The notes beneath the pieces are model-generated. The model was not told the DNA's origin. It worked only from the letters and a program-made list of their open reading frames with translations, and ran no database searches. This document shows, one piece after another, positions 9,496 through 18,013 of a stretch of 64,000 bases of DNA. This stretch comes from Rhodobacterales bacterium HKCCA1288 (GTDB lineage Bacteria; Pseudomonadota; Alphaproteobacteria; Rhodobacterales; Rhodobacteraceae). The position numbers were made by a program, and so were the translations under genes. The DNA lies in the NCBI GenBank assembly GCA_015693905.1, contig CP065161.1:620001-684000 (forward strand), given 5' to 3'. The stretch's first letter is position 1. The number at the start of each line of letters is the position of its first letter.

Positions 9496-10607
9496 TCGCG
9501 CGCGCCAAGCGCCTCATTTAAAAGTGTTTTAACGGCATCAGGCGGCACATCTGAGGTCACAAAGGATGTGCCAATGCCGCGCATCAAGATAAAGCGCAGC
9601 TGCCCTTCAAGCACCTTTTTATCTTGCGCCATCAGCGCAAGCAGCGCGTCTGCATCGGGCAAATCGCCCTCAATATCCGCCAAATCGCGCTTCATGCCCA
9701 TCTCGGCCAGATGCGCGCGGATGCGGGATGGTTCTTCCTGTGGGCACAACCCCAAGCGCGCCGATAATTCCGCCGCCAAAGCGCACCCAATCGCCACCCC
9801 CTCGCCATGCAACAGGCGATCAGAATATCCCGTGGCTGCCTCAAGCGCATGGCAGAAGGTATGGCCCAAATTTAGAAGTGCGCGATCCCCCTGCTCTGTC
9901 TCATCGCGGGCCACGATATCGGCCTTCATCTGAACTGACCAACGCACCGCCTCTTCGCGCAAGGCCAAATCACCTGCGGCCATGGCGGGGGCGTTTTCCT
10001 CAAGCCAGTCGAAAAACGCGGCATCGCCAAGCAAGCCGTATTTCACCACTTCGCCATAACCCGCCAAAAAGTCACGCGGGGCCAAAGTGGACAAAAGATC
10101 AATATCTGCCAAAACAAGGCTAGGTTGATGAAAGGCACCAACGAGGTTTTTGCCGTGCCGCGTGTTGATGCCCGTTTTGCCACCAACCGAACTGTCGACC
10201 TGCGCCAGAAGCGAGCTTGGCATCTGAACGAAGCGCACGCCACGGCGCAGGATTGCAGCGGCAAAACCAACCAGATCCCCGATCACACCGCCGCCAAGTG
10301 CGATCACGATATCGCCCCGTTCAACCTTTTCATCGAGCAGCCATTCAACGGTCTGCGTCAGATATTGCCATGATTTTGTGCCCTCGCCCGCAGGCAAAGT
10401 CAGCGCGCGTGCGGCAATCCCGCCTGCGCTCAAGGCCGCCTCAAGATGGGCCAAATGCAAGGGTGCCACCCGATCTTCGGTCACGATCCAAACTTTTGGA
10501 CGCCGCAACAAAGGCGCAAGATGGGTTGCCGCCTGCGCAATCAGACCAGAGCCAATTACCACATCATAGCTGCGACTGTCCAGATTTACCCGCACTGTGG
10601 ATGTCAT
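9492..10607 (-). CDS. aroB: 3-dehydroquinate synthase
   Basis: 371 residues. Second enzyme of the shikimate pathway, converting DAHP to 3-dehydroquinate with NAD and a divalent metal. Diagnostic segments: [63 protein letters not shown], and the metal-site histidines in [12 protein letters not shown] and [10 protein letters not shown]. It overlaps aroK by four bases (ATGA), indicating translational coupling, and converges on gpt. Confidence 0.97.
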   Translation of the reverse strand: MTSTVRVNLDSRSYDVVIGSGLIAQAATHLAPLLRRPKVWIVTEDRVAPLHLAHLEAALSAGGIAARALTLPAGEGTKSWQYLTQTVEWLLDEKVERGDIVIALGGGVIGDLVGFAAAILRRGVRFVQMPSSLLAQVDSSVGGKTGINTRHGKNLVGAFHQPSLVLADIDLLSTLAPRDFLAGYGEVVKYGLLGDAAFFDWLEENAPAMAAGDLALREEAVRWSVQMKADIVARDETEQGDRALLNLGHTFCHALEAATGYSDRLLHGEGVAIGCALAAELSARLGLCPQEEPSRIRAHLAEMGMKRDLADIEGDLPDADALLALMAQDKKVLEGQLRFILMRGIGTSFVTSDVPPDAVKTLLNEALGARD

Positions 10608-11185
10608 GTTGCGACCTCCGACAAGACATTATGAGCGTGAAGCAAACGCAGCACATGATCGGTCGTATCCTCAATCGACCAATCATGCGCGATTTCAAGG
10701 CGCAATTCAGCCTGCTCATAGGCAGGGCGGCGCGCCACCATCAAAGCCTCAAGCTTGCCGCGCGGATCAGGCCCATGGAGCAGCGGCCGCGTGGTTTTGT
10801 GGCGCACCCGCGACCACAAAAGCTCAATATCGGCATCCAACCACAAGACCGCCGCTTGCGCTGAAATCAAATCGCGGTTTTCAGGCGACAGCCACGCCCC
10901 CCCGCCAGTAGACAGAACTGCAGGCGCGCCCGTCAGTAGCCGTGCGATGACTTTGCTTTCGCGGTCACGGAAAAACGGCTCGCCGAAGCGTTCGAAAATC
11001 TCGGCGATGCTCATCTGTGCGCTTTCGACAATTTCGGTATCAGAATCGCGCAACTCGACCCCAAGGCGTGCGGACAAGGCCCGCCCGACAGCGGTTTTGC
11101 CCGAGCCTGGCATCCCGACCAAAACCACGGTTTTGTGCAAATTATAGGCGGTTTCAGCCCGTGTTTGCCCGTTCACCCTGTGCAT
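10604..11185 (-). CDS. aroK: Shikimate kinase
   Basis: 193 residues. It phosphorylates shikimate in the chorismate pathway. The P-loop GMPGSGKTAVGR is at residues 24-35; substrate-binding RDSDTEI, FFRDRESKVI, the STGGGAWL loop and the lid segment around HKTTRPLLHG follow. The N-terminus is about 15 residues longer than in E. coli AroK. Upstream of aroB with a 4-base overlap, so the two steps are encoded in one operon. Divergent from the small membrane-protein gene at 11354. Confidence 0.96.
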   Translation of the reverse strand: MHRVNGQTRAETAYNLHKTVVLVGMPGSGKTAVGRALSARLGVELRDSDTEIVESAQMSIAEIFERFGEPFFRDRESKVIARLLTGAPAVLSTGGGAWLSPENRDLISAQAAVLWLDADIELLWSRVRHKTTRPLLHGPDPRGKLEALMVARRPAYEQAELRLEIAHDWSIEDTTDHVLRLLHAHNVLSEVAT

Positions 11186-11245
11186 CCTTTATGCATTTGC
11201 GAAGATTTTGCAAAATTCCCCCAAGAAATTCTGCGCGAACTCCCC

Positions 11246-11251
11246 TATATT
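11246..11251 (+). promoter_or_regulatory. Possible -10 box for the 11354-13045 gene pair
   Basis: TATATT about 100 bases before the 44-residue membrane protein gene. No good -35 lies at 16-18 bases upstream, so the call is tentative. Confidence 0.25.
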
Positions 11252-11353
11252 GGCGCAAGATCGTCTATTATTCCACGCAATACGCGTTGAGGGACAGACA
11301 CGCAAGCAAGCAACCGCGCGAGAATAAGCGCAGAAGGCAGAGGCACGAGAAAT

Positions 11354-11488
11354 ATGGTTAAGCTGTTCATGGGATTGGTGATTTTAATCCTGCTCACTGC
11401 TGTTGGCCTGTTGGGATATGGCTATTCGGGCCTTATGAAACCCGAGACAGTAGAATTGCGCGACACAATCTCGATCCCGCTTGAGTAA
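11354..11488 (+). CDS. Small single-pass membrane protein, 44 residues
   Basis: A complete small frame from the ATG at 11354 to TAA at 11488. It has a short basic start (MVKLF), one strongly hydrophobic segment of about 20 residues (GLVILILLTAVGLLGYGYSG) and a polar tail ending in ISIPLE. It lies divergent from aroK and six bases before the secreted hypothetical protein, so the two are probably co-transcribed. I do not recognise a named family. The membrane-helix pattern and tight spacing support a real gene; function is unknown. Confidence 0.6.
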   Translation: MVKLFMGLVILILLTAVGLLGYGYSGLMKPETVELRDTISIPLE

Positions 11489-11494
11489 CAGATC

Positions 11495-13045
11495 ATGCGC
11501 AGGCTGAGGGGCGGAACATTTTGGGGGCTTGTGGCAGGTCTGATTTGGCTTTTGCCTGCGCTGCCACTGGCGGCACAAACGCCGCAAATGTCGCCGCAGG
11601 ATATTGCGCCCACTTGGCTTTCCGACACGATTGCGCCGCGCAGCCCCGATGTTGCCGCAGAAATTGTCACCGAAGATATCCGCGTGATGCCGATAGGGCC
11701 GATCACGCGCAACGCCGTGGGACTTTTGCCTGCGCGGGTTACGGGCTTTCCCAGTGGGCTTTGGGGCCAATCTGACAGTGCCGAGCTTGCAGGCCTGTTT
11801 CGCCGCCTGCCGATGACAGGGCCGCCCGCCATTTTGGATTTAACCGAACGTTTGGCCCTGTCCGAGCTTGATCCCCCTCTTGGGGGCACTGATGCGGCGG
11901 CGGATGATCTGTTTTTGGCGCGGATTGACATGCTCTTGACGCGCGGCGCGCTTGAGCCTGCCCGTGCATTGATCGAACGCGCAGGGGTAGAAGACGGCGA
12001 GGTATTTCGGCGCTGGTTCGATGTCTCGCTTCTTTTGGGGCAGGCAGATCGTGCCTGTGCCGCGATGCGCGCAAGCCCTGATATCGCACCGACATATCCC
12101 GCACGGATTTTTTGCTTGGCCCGTTCAGGCGATTGGTCAGCGGCGGCGCTCTCAATGGGCACAGGCGTTGCCTTGGGGTTCATCACCGAAGATGAGGCGG
12201 ATTTGATCGCGCGCTTCCTTGATCCCGAGCTATTCGAGGGGGAGCCGCCCTTGCCCCTAGACCCCGATATAACACCGCTGCGCTATGTGATGCGCGCGGC
12301 CATTGCAGAGCGCCCCTCCTCGCTTGGGCTGCCTTTGGCCTTTGCCCATGCCGACCTCGCCCCGCAGGCGGGGTGGCGCGCACAGCTTGATGCCGCAGAA
12401 CGCCTGTTGCGCGCAGGCGCGATTGAGCCAAGCCAATGGTTGGCCATTGCCACCTCGCGCCGCCCCTCCGCCTCGGGCGGGATATGGGAGCGCGTTGCAG
12501 CCGTTCAGGAATTTGATGCAAGTCTCCTTGCGGGTGATGTGGCGGGCATTGCCCGCAGCCTTGCGCGCGTGGTGGATGCCCTTGGCCCCACAGGTCTTTT
12601 GCCCGCTTTCGCGCAGCTTTACGCCGACCCGCTTGGCCGCCAACCTTTGGTGGGTGAGGCGGCGATCCTCGCCCGCAAAATCGAACTCCTCTCCCGCAAT
12701 TACGAAAGCCTTGCCCTGCGTGCGGTGCCGCAATCCGCAGATGAGGCGGTGGCCTTTGCCTTGGCGCGCGGGCAGATGCCCAATTTGCCCGCAACGGCAA
12801 GCCCACGGGTTATGGCCCTTGCGGCGGGATTTGACGAAATTGCGCTGCCTGACCGCTATGCGCCCCTGATTACAGGCAATCGCGCGGGAGAGGCGCTTTT
12901 GCTCGCAGCCCTCACCCTATCAGGGGATGGTGCAGATTTAGACGATCTCTCGGATGCCTTGCGGGTCTTGCGCTATTTGGGTCTAGAAGACAGCGCGCGG
13001 CGCGCGGCACTTCAGCTATATCTCCTGCCCGATAGAAACGGATAA
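11495..13045 (+). CDS. Secreted or periplasmic hypothetical protein upstream of xerD
   Basis: 516 residues. The N-terminus is a Sec signal peptide (MRRLRG, a hydrophobic stretch to about residue 25, cleavage near LAAQT). The rest is Ala/Leu-rich and probably mainly helical, with short repeated hairpin-like segments (for example GALEPARALIERAGVEDGEVFRRW) reminiscent of TPR or solenoid proteins, though I cannot assign a domain. A 12-base gap separates it from xerD and six bases from the small membrane gene, so it is the middle of a likely operon. No function is proposed. Confidence 0.8.
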   Translation: MRRLRGGTFWGLVAGLIWLLPALPLAAQTPQMSPQDIAPTWLSDTIAPRSPDVAAEIVTEDIRVMPIGPITRNAVGLLPARVTGFPSGLWGQSDSAELAGLFRRLPMTGPPAILDLTERLALSELDPPLGGTDAAADDLFLARIDMLLTRGALEPARALIERAGVEDGEVFRRWFDVSLLLGQADRACAAMRASPDIAPTYPARIFCLARSGDWSAAALSMGTGVALGFITEDEADLIARFLDPELFEGEPPLPLDPDITPLRYVMRAAIAERPSSLGLPLAFAHADLAPQAGWRAQLDAAERLLRAGAIEPSQWLAIATSRRPSASGGIWERVAAVQEFDASLLAGDVAGIARSLARVVDALGPTGLLPAFAQLYADPLGRQPLVGEAAILARKIELLSRNYESLALRAVPQSADEAVAFALARGQMPNLPATASPRVMALAAGFDEIALPDRYAPLITGNRAGEALLLAALTLSGDGADLDDLSDALRVLRYLGLEDSARRAALQLYLLPDRNG

Positions 13046-13057
13046 GAGCGCCCGATC

Positions 13058-14008
13058 ATGACAGATCAAAGATTGATCACCCAATTCCTTGAGGCGCAAG
13101 CAGCCGAGTTGAACGCAGCGCAAAACACGCTCTTGGCTTACGCCCGTGATTTGGACGATGCGCGGGCATTTTTCACCGATCACGGCGCAGATTTCCTCAG
13201 CGTCACGCGAGATGGGATCGAAACCTATCTTGCCGATCTAGAGGTTCGGGGGCTGTCACGCGCCACGCGCGCGCGGCGCTTATCTGCGCTGAAACAAATG
13301 TGTCGATTTCTGTTTGAGGAAGGCCTGCGTAACGATAACCCAAGCCTCAAAATCAAGGGGCCCACGCGCGAGAAATCTTTGCCCAAAACCCTCAGCCATG
13401 AGGCCGTGGATCAGCTTTTGGCACAGGCTGAAATCCATGGGCGCAGTGCCGATGATCGGTTGCGCAACCATTGCATGATGCAAATTTTATACGCGACAGG
13501 GATGCGCGTAAGCGAGCTTGTCACCCTGCCCGTGGCCGCCGTGCGGGGTGACCCCAAGCTGATCTTAATCAAGGGCAAAGGCGGCAAGGAACGCATGCTG
13601 CCACTGACGCAATCCGCGCGTTTGGCGTTGCAATCTTGGCTTACCCGCCGCGATGCATTGGAAGAGCTTGCAACACGCGAGGGGGGGGCAAAACCCTCGC
13701 GCTACCTGTTCCCCAGCCGCAGCAAAGAAGGCCACATGACGCGGGTTCGGTTTTACACGCTGATCAAGGAAATTGCCCGTGATGCAGGCGTGCCACCGCT
13801 ATCGGTCACCCCGCATCGTATGCGCCATGCCTTTGCCACCCATCTTTTGGCCGGTGGCGCAGATTTACGCAGCATTCAGGCCCTTTTGGGTCACGCGGAT
13901 ATCGCAACGACCGAAATCTATACCCATATCCTAGATGAGCGGTTAAAAGCCCTCGTGCTCGAACATCACCCTTTGGCGGATCAGACATCTGCCTCGACTG
14001 AAAATTGA
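13058..14008 (+). CDS. xerD: Tyrosine recombinase, XerD type
   Basis: 316 residues. An N-terminal SAM-like core-binding domain (about 5-90, with QNTLLAYARDL and RARRLSALKQMCRFL) is followed by the catalytic domain. Catalytic residues visible: Arg in TGMRVSEL, Lys in KGKGGKER, HRMRHAFATHLL, the second His in LLGHADIATTEIYTHI and the Tyr nucleophile in IYTHI. This is the chromosome-dimer resolving recombinase rather than a phage integrase: length, sequence and the housekeeping neighbours all fit. XerC should be elsewhere. Confidence 0.92.
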   Translation: MTDQRLITQFLEAQAAELNAAQNTLLAYARDLDDARAFFTDHGADFLSVTRDGIETYLADLEVRGLSRATRARRLSALKQMCRFLFEEGLRNDNPSLKIKGPTREKSLPKTLSHEAVDQLLAQAEIHGRSADDRLRNHCMMQILYATGMRVSELVTLPVAAVRGDPKLILIKGKGGKERMLPLTQSARLALQSWLTRRDALEELATREGGAKPSRYLFPSRSKEGHMTRVRFYTLIKEIARDAGVPPLSVTPHRMRHAFATHLLAGGADLRSIQALLGHADIATTEIYTHILDERLKALVLEHHPLADQTSASTEN

Positions 14009-14016
14009 TAGGCCCC

Positions 14017-15318
14017 ATGACTGAAACGATTTCGTTTGATTCTGCCCTTTGGATAAGCGCCGCCTCGATTATGGGGCTTTTGGTGCTGTCCGCGTTTTTC
14101 TCAGGTTCTGAAACGGCATTGACCGCTGCCTCGCGCGGGAAATTGCGCGCACAGGCGGATCGGGGCTCAAAGGGGGCTGAGCGCGCCTTGCGCATGACCG
14201 AAGACAGCGAGCGGCTGATCGGATCGGTTCTATTGGGCAATAATGTGGTCAATATCTTGGCTGCTTCTTTGGCGACCGCCCTATTCACGCGCCTGTTTGG
14301 GGAATCGGGCGTGGCGCTTGCCACGCTTGTCATGACCCTATTGGTTTTGATCTTTGCCGAAGTGCTGCCCAAAACCTATGCCATCACCAATGCCGAAAAG
14401 ACCGCCGCCCGCGTCTCGCCCGTGATTGCGGTGGTGATTTTCTTGTTTTCGCCGATTGTGGGCGCGGTGCGAATTTTGGTGCGCGGGGTCTTACGCCTCT
14501 TTGGCGTGCAAACCGACCCTGACAGTAAAATCCTGTCCGCGCGCGAGGAAATCGCAGGGGCGATCACGCTGGGCCATTCCGAAGGGGCGGTGGAAAAAGA
14601 ACATCGCGACCGCTTGCTTGGCGCGCTGGATTTGCACGAGCGGATGGTTGAGGAAATCATGTTGCATCGCTCGAAGATCGAAATGATCAATGCTGATGCC
14701 ACGCCTGAGGAAATCTTGAGCCAAGCATTGCAATCCCCCCATACCCGCCTGCCCGTCTATCGCGGCGAGACAGAAAATATAATTGGCGTGATCCATGCAA
14801 AGGATTTGCTGCGCGCCATGGATGGTCTGACGCGCGGTGAAAACGCGAAGGGGATCGAAAATTTCCGTATCACCGATGTGGCCATGAAACCCTATTTCGT
14901 GCCTGACACCACCACATTGGACGAACAGATGCGCCAATTCCTGCGCCGCAAAACGCATTTCGCGTTGGTGGTGGACGAATACGGCGCTTTGCGCGGCTTG
15001 ATCACGCTTGAAGATATCCTTGAGGAGATTGTGGGCGAAATCACCGATGAATTTGATGTGGATGAAGCGCCGCAGTTGAAACCTGGCCCCGATGGGCATT
15101 TCTTGATTGATGGGGCAATGACCATTCGTGATTTCAACCGCGCCACAGATTGGAGCCTTCCCGATGAAGAGGCCAACACTGTGGCAGGGTTGGTGATCCA
15201 CGAGGCGCAAACAATTCCTGTCATCGGTCAGGCATTTTCCTTTCATGGCTTCCGCTTTGAGGTGGTGGCCCGTGAGAACAACCGTCTCACCCAGATCAAA
15301 ATTCGCAAACTTGGCTGA
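14017..15318 (+). CDS. CNNM/CorC-type (HlyC/TlyC) membrane protein with CBS pair
   Basis: 433 residues. An N-terminal DUF21 transmembrane domain (about 1-180: LLVLSAFFSGSETALTAASRG, GNNVVNILAAS, FAEVLPKTYAI), two CBS domains (about 200-320: RSKIEMINAD, HTRLPVYRGE, FALVVDEYGALRGLITLEDILEEIVGEI) and a C-terminal CorC_HlyC domain (about 340-430). Relatives transport or sense magnesium and related divalent cations. The ATG at 14017 is preferred to an in-frame TTG at 14005 that overlaps xerD. A direct downstream partner of xerD. Confidence 0.92.
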   Translation: MTETISFDSALWISAASIMGLLVLSAFFSGSETALTAASRGKLRAQADRGSKGAERALRMTEDSERLIGSVLLGNNVVNILAASLATALFTRLFGESGVALATLVMTLLVLIFAEVLPKTYAITNAEKTAARVSPVIAVVIFLFSPIVGAVRILVRGVLRLFGVQTDPDSKILSAREEIAGAITLGHSEGAVEKEHRDRLLGALDLHERMVEEIMLHRSKIEMINADATPEEILSQALQSPHTRLPVYRGETENIIGVIHAKDLLRAMDGLTRGENAKGIENFRITDVAMKPYFVPDTTTLDEQMRQFLRRKTHFALVVDEYGALRGLITLEDILEEIVGEITDEFDVDEAPQLKPGPDGHFLIDGAMTIRDFNRATDWSLPDEEANTVAGLVIHEAQTIPVIGQAFSFHGFRFEVVARENNRLTQIKIRKLG

Positions 15319-15919
15319 TCCGATCCCGCATAAAGCGCCCGCAATCGTGGTTCTCGCGGCAGGCAGGTCAAGCCGCATGCGGGGCCGCGACAAGTTGTTG
15401 GAAGATGTCGATGGCCAAGCCTTGCTGCGCCTCATGGTGGCGCGGGCACGCAAGGCGGGTGCATCTGCGGTGCGTGTGGTTCTGGCTGAGGGTCAAACAG
15501 ACCGCGCCGCAGAACTGAGGGATTTCACGGATATCGAGATCATCCACCTGCCCGCAGGGCGCGACATGAGTGACAGTTTGAAAGCAGGGATTGCGGGGCT
15601 TGACTGCGCGGTGATGATCCTGTTGGCAGATCTGCCCGATCTGACCGCACATGACCTGTATCTGATGCTCACCTTCGCACAAATGCATCCAGATGCCATT
15701 TTGCGCGCGGCTGACAATAAAGGCCGCGCAGGACATCCAATTGTCTTTCCCCGCGATCTTCTGCCCGAACTTGTGAAAGTGACAGGGGATCAGGGCGCCC
15801 GCGCGGTGCTAGAGCAACATGGGGCGCGCATTGTGCATATCCCCCTGCCCGAAACCCGCGCGACAACAGACCTCGATACGCCCGAAAATTGGGCGGCGTG
15901 GCGCAAATCGCGGGCTTAG
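15311..15919 (+). CDS. MobA/MocA-like nucleotidyltransferase
   Basis: About 202 residues. It has the nucleotide-binding opening IVVLAAGRSSRMRGRDKLLE and the later ILLADLPDLTAHDL and GRAGHPIVFP, as in the molybdenum-cofactor cytidylyl/guanylyltransferase superfamily. The enzyme probably transfers CMP or GMP to a molybdopterin-type cofactor, but related proteins act on sugars, so the substrate is uncertain. No ATG fits. TTG at 15311 (overlapping the preceding stop) gives a normal family length; GTG at 15272 is an alternative. Its end overlaps the convergent Hint gene by four bases. Confidence 0.8.
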   Translation: MADPIPHKAPAIVVLAAGRSSRMRGRDKLLEDVDGQALLRLMVARARKAGASAVRVVLAEGQTDRAAELRDFTDIEIIHLPAGRDMSDSLKAGIAGLDCAVMILLADLPDLTAHDLYLMLTFAQMHPDAILRAADNKGRAGHPIVFPRDLLPELVKVTGDQGARAVLEQHGARIVHIPLPETRATTDLDTPENWAAWRKSRA

Positions 15920-16572
15920 ATAATATTGCGCATCATCCGATCCGTCCGAATATCGGACGCATAATCAACAATCGGGCGGGCGGCGGTTGCCTGAGCGCTT
16001 TGGCCTTCTTCTGTCTCTAACTCTGGGAAGAGAGACAAGATCTCACGCCGCTGCGCCGCATCCATGCCCCGCAATGTTTTGGTTTCTGCGTGAAAGCTTT
16101 CTGTCCAAATGCTGTCAGACATCACGATTTGATGATGCTCGAACATGATATGGATGTAATTCACCCGCACCGTATCGACCGCCATCACCTCGCGGTGGTC
16201 AATCAGATCGCGCGCGGCAATCAGGCTTTCGCCCGCCAATGCGGCGGGATGTTCAGGCATCAACAAAATGCGGTGACTGGGCGAAACCAACATATCACGC
16301 ACGGGTAGTCCATGTCCCAAACAGCCCGCACGCAAAAGGACGGGGCGTAAGCTTGCGGCGCGCTGCATATCTGCACGCCCCAAAACACGGCCACCAATCC
16401 AAGCAATTTCTTGCACACCATTGTCACGGGTGACGATTTTATCCCCCTGCTGCAATGTCTCCACCGCGCGTTCGCCACGCAACGTGGCAATCATCGTGCC
16501 CGGCGTAAAGCAGGGCGTTACGGCAGTATGCGCGTCTTGTGCATGAAAATAGGATTGGGGCTGTGCTGTCAT
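15916..16572 (-). CDS. Stand-alone Hint-domain protein
   Basis: 218 residues. A Hint (Hedgehog/intein) domain starts at Cys21 in PCFTPGT, followed by RAVETLQQGDKIVTRDNG, the VSPSHRILL histidine block, and a conserved C-terminal part (YIHIMFEHHQIVMSDSIWTESF). Such proteins are common in Rhodobacteraceae, often attached to secreted or calcium-binding modules; here there is no flanking domain. The start at 16572 was chosen because GGAG precedes it by seven bases. Whether the protein self-cleaves is not known. Convergent with the MobA-like gene. Confidence 0.85.
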   Translation of the reverse strand: MTAQPQSYFHAQDAHTAVTPCFTPGTMIATLRGERAVETLQQGDKIVTRDNGVQEIAWIGGRVLGRADMQRAASLRPVLLRAGCLGHGLPVRDMLVSPSHRILLMPEHPAALAGESLIAARDLIDHREVMAVDTVRVNYIHIMFEHHQIVMSDSIWTESFHAETKTLRGMDAAQRREILSLFPELETEEGQSAQATAARPIVDYASDIRTDRMMRNII

Positions 16573-16831
16573 TTTTTTACTCCAAAATTCATTACTAACT
16601 CGATGGCACGGCTTAGACTCAGCCGAGGCGCCAAATTTTGACGGCCACATGCCTGTTCTCTGCCTCAATTGCTGCGATTCTAGGGCGCTCTTGCGGCGCT
16701 TTCATGACCATTTGAAATCCATGCCCCCGATTCCGTATGGCCGATACCTGTATATATTCTTCATGCAAAATATTAACACATTTTTTTCACCTCTTCGCCC
16801 CACCTAGGACGGTCTGGCTGCAAAACAAAGA

Positions 16832-16850
16832 CGCCCGCCTGCAACGGGCG
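16832..16850 (-). repeat. Hairpin with a weak minus-strand T-rich tail
   Basis: CGCCCG / CGGGCG, 6 bp with a 7-base loop. Read on the minus strand it is followed by TCTTTGTTTTG, so it could end a minus-strand transcript coming from the structured region at 16950-17080. No plus-strand T-run. Confidence 0.45.
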
Positions 16851-16951
16851 CAAAAGCGTGAAGATGCAGCAAAGGATAACCAAACCCATACTTTCGACAA
16901 CTGGTGTCAATAGCAGTAAAACCCTAAACATAAAGGCACCCCTAATACCCC

Positions 16952-16994
16952 GCTGCTCTCAATGTGGCTTCCCCTAGGCGACATTGAGAGCAGC
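16952..16994. repeat. 14-bp perfect inverted repeat
   Basis: Arms GCTGCTCTCAATGT (16952-16965) and ACATTGAGAGCAGC (16981-16994) are perfect complements separated by 15 bases. This is the longest perfect stem in the non-coding parts of the window. It is not followed by a T-run on either strand, so it is not an ordinary terminator. Confidence 0.85.
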
Positions 16995-17021
16995 CCCCAA
17001 ATCCCAAATGTTGCCACGGGA

Positions 17022-17052
17022 TTCAGCCCCGCATTCCCCCAACGTGGCTGAA
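17022..17052. repeat. 7-bp inverted repeat in the structured intergenic region
   Basis: TTCAGCC and GGCTGAA separated by 17 bases. A second pair, CCACG and CGTGG, lies nearby and could pair alternatively. Confidence 0.5.
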
Positions 17053-17071
17053 GAGAAACAGAATGTTTCTC
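17053..17071. repeat. 7-bp hairpin in the structured intergenic region
   Basis: GAGAAAC / GTTTCTC with a 5-base loop AGAAT. It directly abuts the preceding inverted repeat. Confidence 0.5.
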
Positions 17072-17129
17072 ACATGGGACAAGTTTGACGGGCCCCCTCA
17101 CACGTAAAACATCGAAGGCTGACTTGGTT

Positions 17130-17158
17130 TTGCCATGGCGCAGATCACACGCTAGGCT
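17130..17158 (+). promoter_or_regulatory. Candidate promoter of the HAD-type gene
   Basis: TTGCCA, a 17-base spacer, then TAGGCT, ending about 30 bases before the start codon at 17190. A fair match to the sigma-70 pattern; inferred only. Confidence 0.35.
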
Positions 17159-17189
17159 GATTGCGCCCATTCCCGCTTTGTGAGGCCCC

Positions 17190-17876
17190 ATGCAAACCAC
17201 CGACCGCCCGACCCTCGTCTTTGACGTCAATGAAACATTGCTTGACCTGACCACGCTTGAACCTGTGTTTGCCCGCGCCTTTGGCGATGAGGCCATGATG
17301 CGGGTCTGGTTTTCTGAATTGATCCTTTATTCCCAAACCCTAACATTCGCGGGTCACTACCGCCCGTTTGGTGACCTGGGCATGGCGGTCTTTACAATGC
17401 TGGCCACAGTAAAAGGCATCGCTGTTCACAAGGATGATACAGCGGCGCTTGGCCATGCCCTCACCCATATGCCGCCCCATGGGGATGTTGAGGCAGGATT
17501 AACGCGCTTGCGTGCGGCGGGGTTTCGATTGGTCACACTGACCAACTCGCCCCTTGGCGCAGAATCGGCCCTGTTTCGCGCGGGGCTAGACCGCTTTTTT
17601 GACGGAAATTTCAGCGTGGCCGAGGTTGCAGCCTTCAAACCCGCCCCCGCGGTTTACGAACATCTTGCCACATCGCTGAACCTAGCCCCTGCTCAGTTGT
17701 GTATGATTGCCTGCCATATCTGGGATACGATCGGCGCACAGGCCTGCGGCTATCGCGGCGCGTTTTTGCATCGCACAGGCAATGCGCCCTTGCCGATTGC
17801 GGAAATACCGCAACCCGACATCATCGCGCGCGATATGACCGATCTAACAGATCAAATCATTGCGCGTTGGGGATAA
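17190..17876 (+). CDS. HAD-superfamily hydrolase, haloacid dehalogenase type II-like
   Basis: 228 residues. Motif I is FDVNETLLDL, with the nucleophile Asp at residue 12; motif II is LTNSP; the conserved Lys is in AAFKPAPAVY; the acidic motif is in CHIWDTIGA. This fits the DxNxT branch of type II haloacid dehalogenase-like proteins. True L-2-haloacid dehalogenases more often have DAYGT, so dehalogenase activity is a family label, not a prediction. Monocistronic between the structured region and tRNA-Leu. Confidence 0.82.
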   Translation: MQTTDRPTLVFDVNETLLDLTTLEPVFARAFGDEAMMRVWFSELILYSQTLTFAGHYRPFGDLGMAVFTMLATVKGIAVHKDDTAALGHALTHMPPHGDVEAGLTRLRAAGFRLVTLTNSPLGAESALFRAGLDRFFDGNFSVAEVAAFKPAPAVYEHLATSLNLAPAQLCMIACHIWDTIGAQACGYRGAFLHRTGNAPLPIAEIPQPDIIARDMTDLTDQIIARWG

Positions 17877-17891
17877 GGGAAAAACAGAGCT

Positions 17892-17976
17892 TGGTACCCG
17901 AGGCCGGACTCGAACCGGCAAGCCGTTAGGCGGTGGATTTTGAATCCACTGCGTCTACCAATTCCGCCACTCGGGC
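17892..17976 (-). tRNA. tRNA-Leu (anticodon CAA)
   Basis: 85 bases on the minus strand. The acceptor stem GCCCGAG pairs with CTCGGGT, followed by A and an encoded CCA. The anticodon stem GTGGA/TCCAC closes a TTCAAAA loop with anticodon CAA. A long class II variable arm (about CGCCTAACGGCT) and T arm GGTTCGAGTCC follow. Convergent with the HAD gene. Confidence 0.96.
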
Positions 17977-18013
17977 TCTGTGCAAAGCGTCCTATACCGC
18001 GCACGGGGGCGCG

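Larger units (their letters stand above)
16573..17189. other. Intergenic region with several inverted repeats
   Basis: About 617 bases without a convincing protein gene. From 16573 to 16800 it is AT-rich promoter-type sequence for the Hint gene. From 16830 to 17080 there are at least four inverted repeats, annotated separately. The last 100 bases hold a candidate promoter for the HAD gene. A 129-codon minus-strand frame runs through it and antisense to the HAD gene; it has no recognisable homology and I treat it as chance. Confidence 0.6.

Noticed and set aside
13058-14008. Integrase of a mobile element
   Set aside because: The recombinase is XerD type by length and motifs, and neighbours are housekeeping. 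No att sites, cargo or change in composition was seen.
16907-17296. 129-codon frame on the minus strand
   Set aside because: It runs antisense through the HAD start and the inverted-repeat region and shows no recognisable family. The repeats and codon pattern suggest chance.
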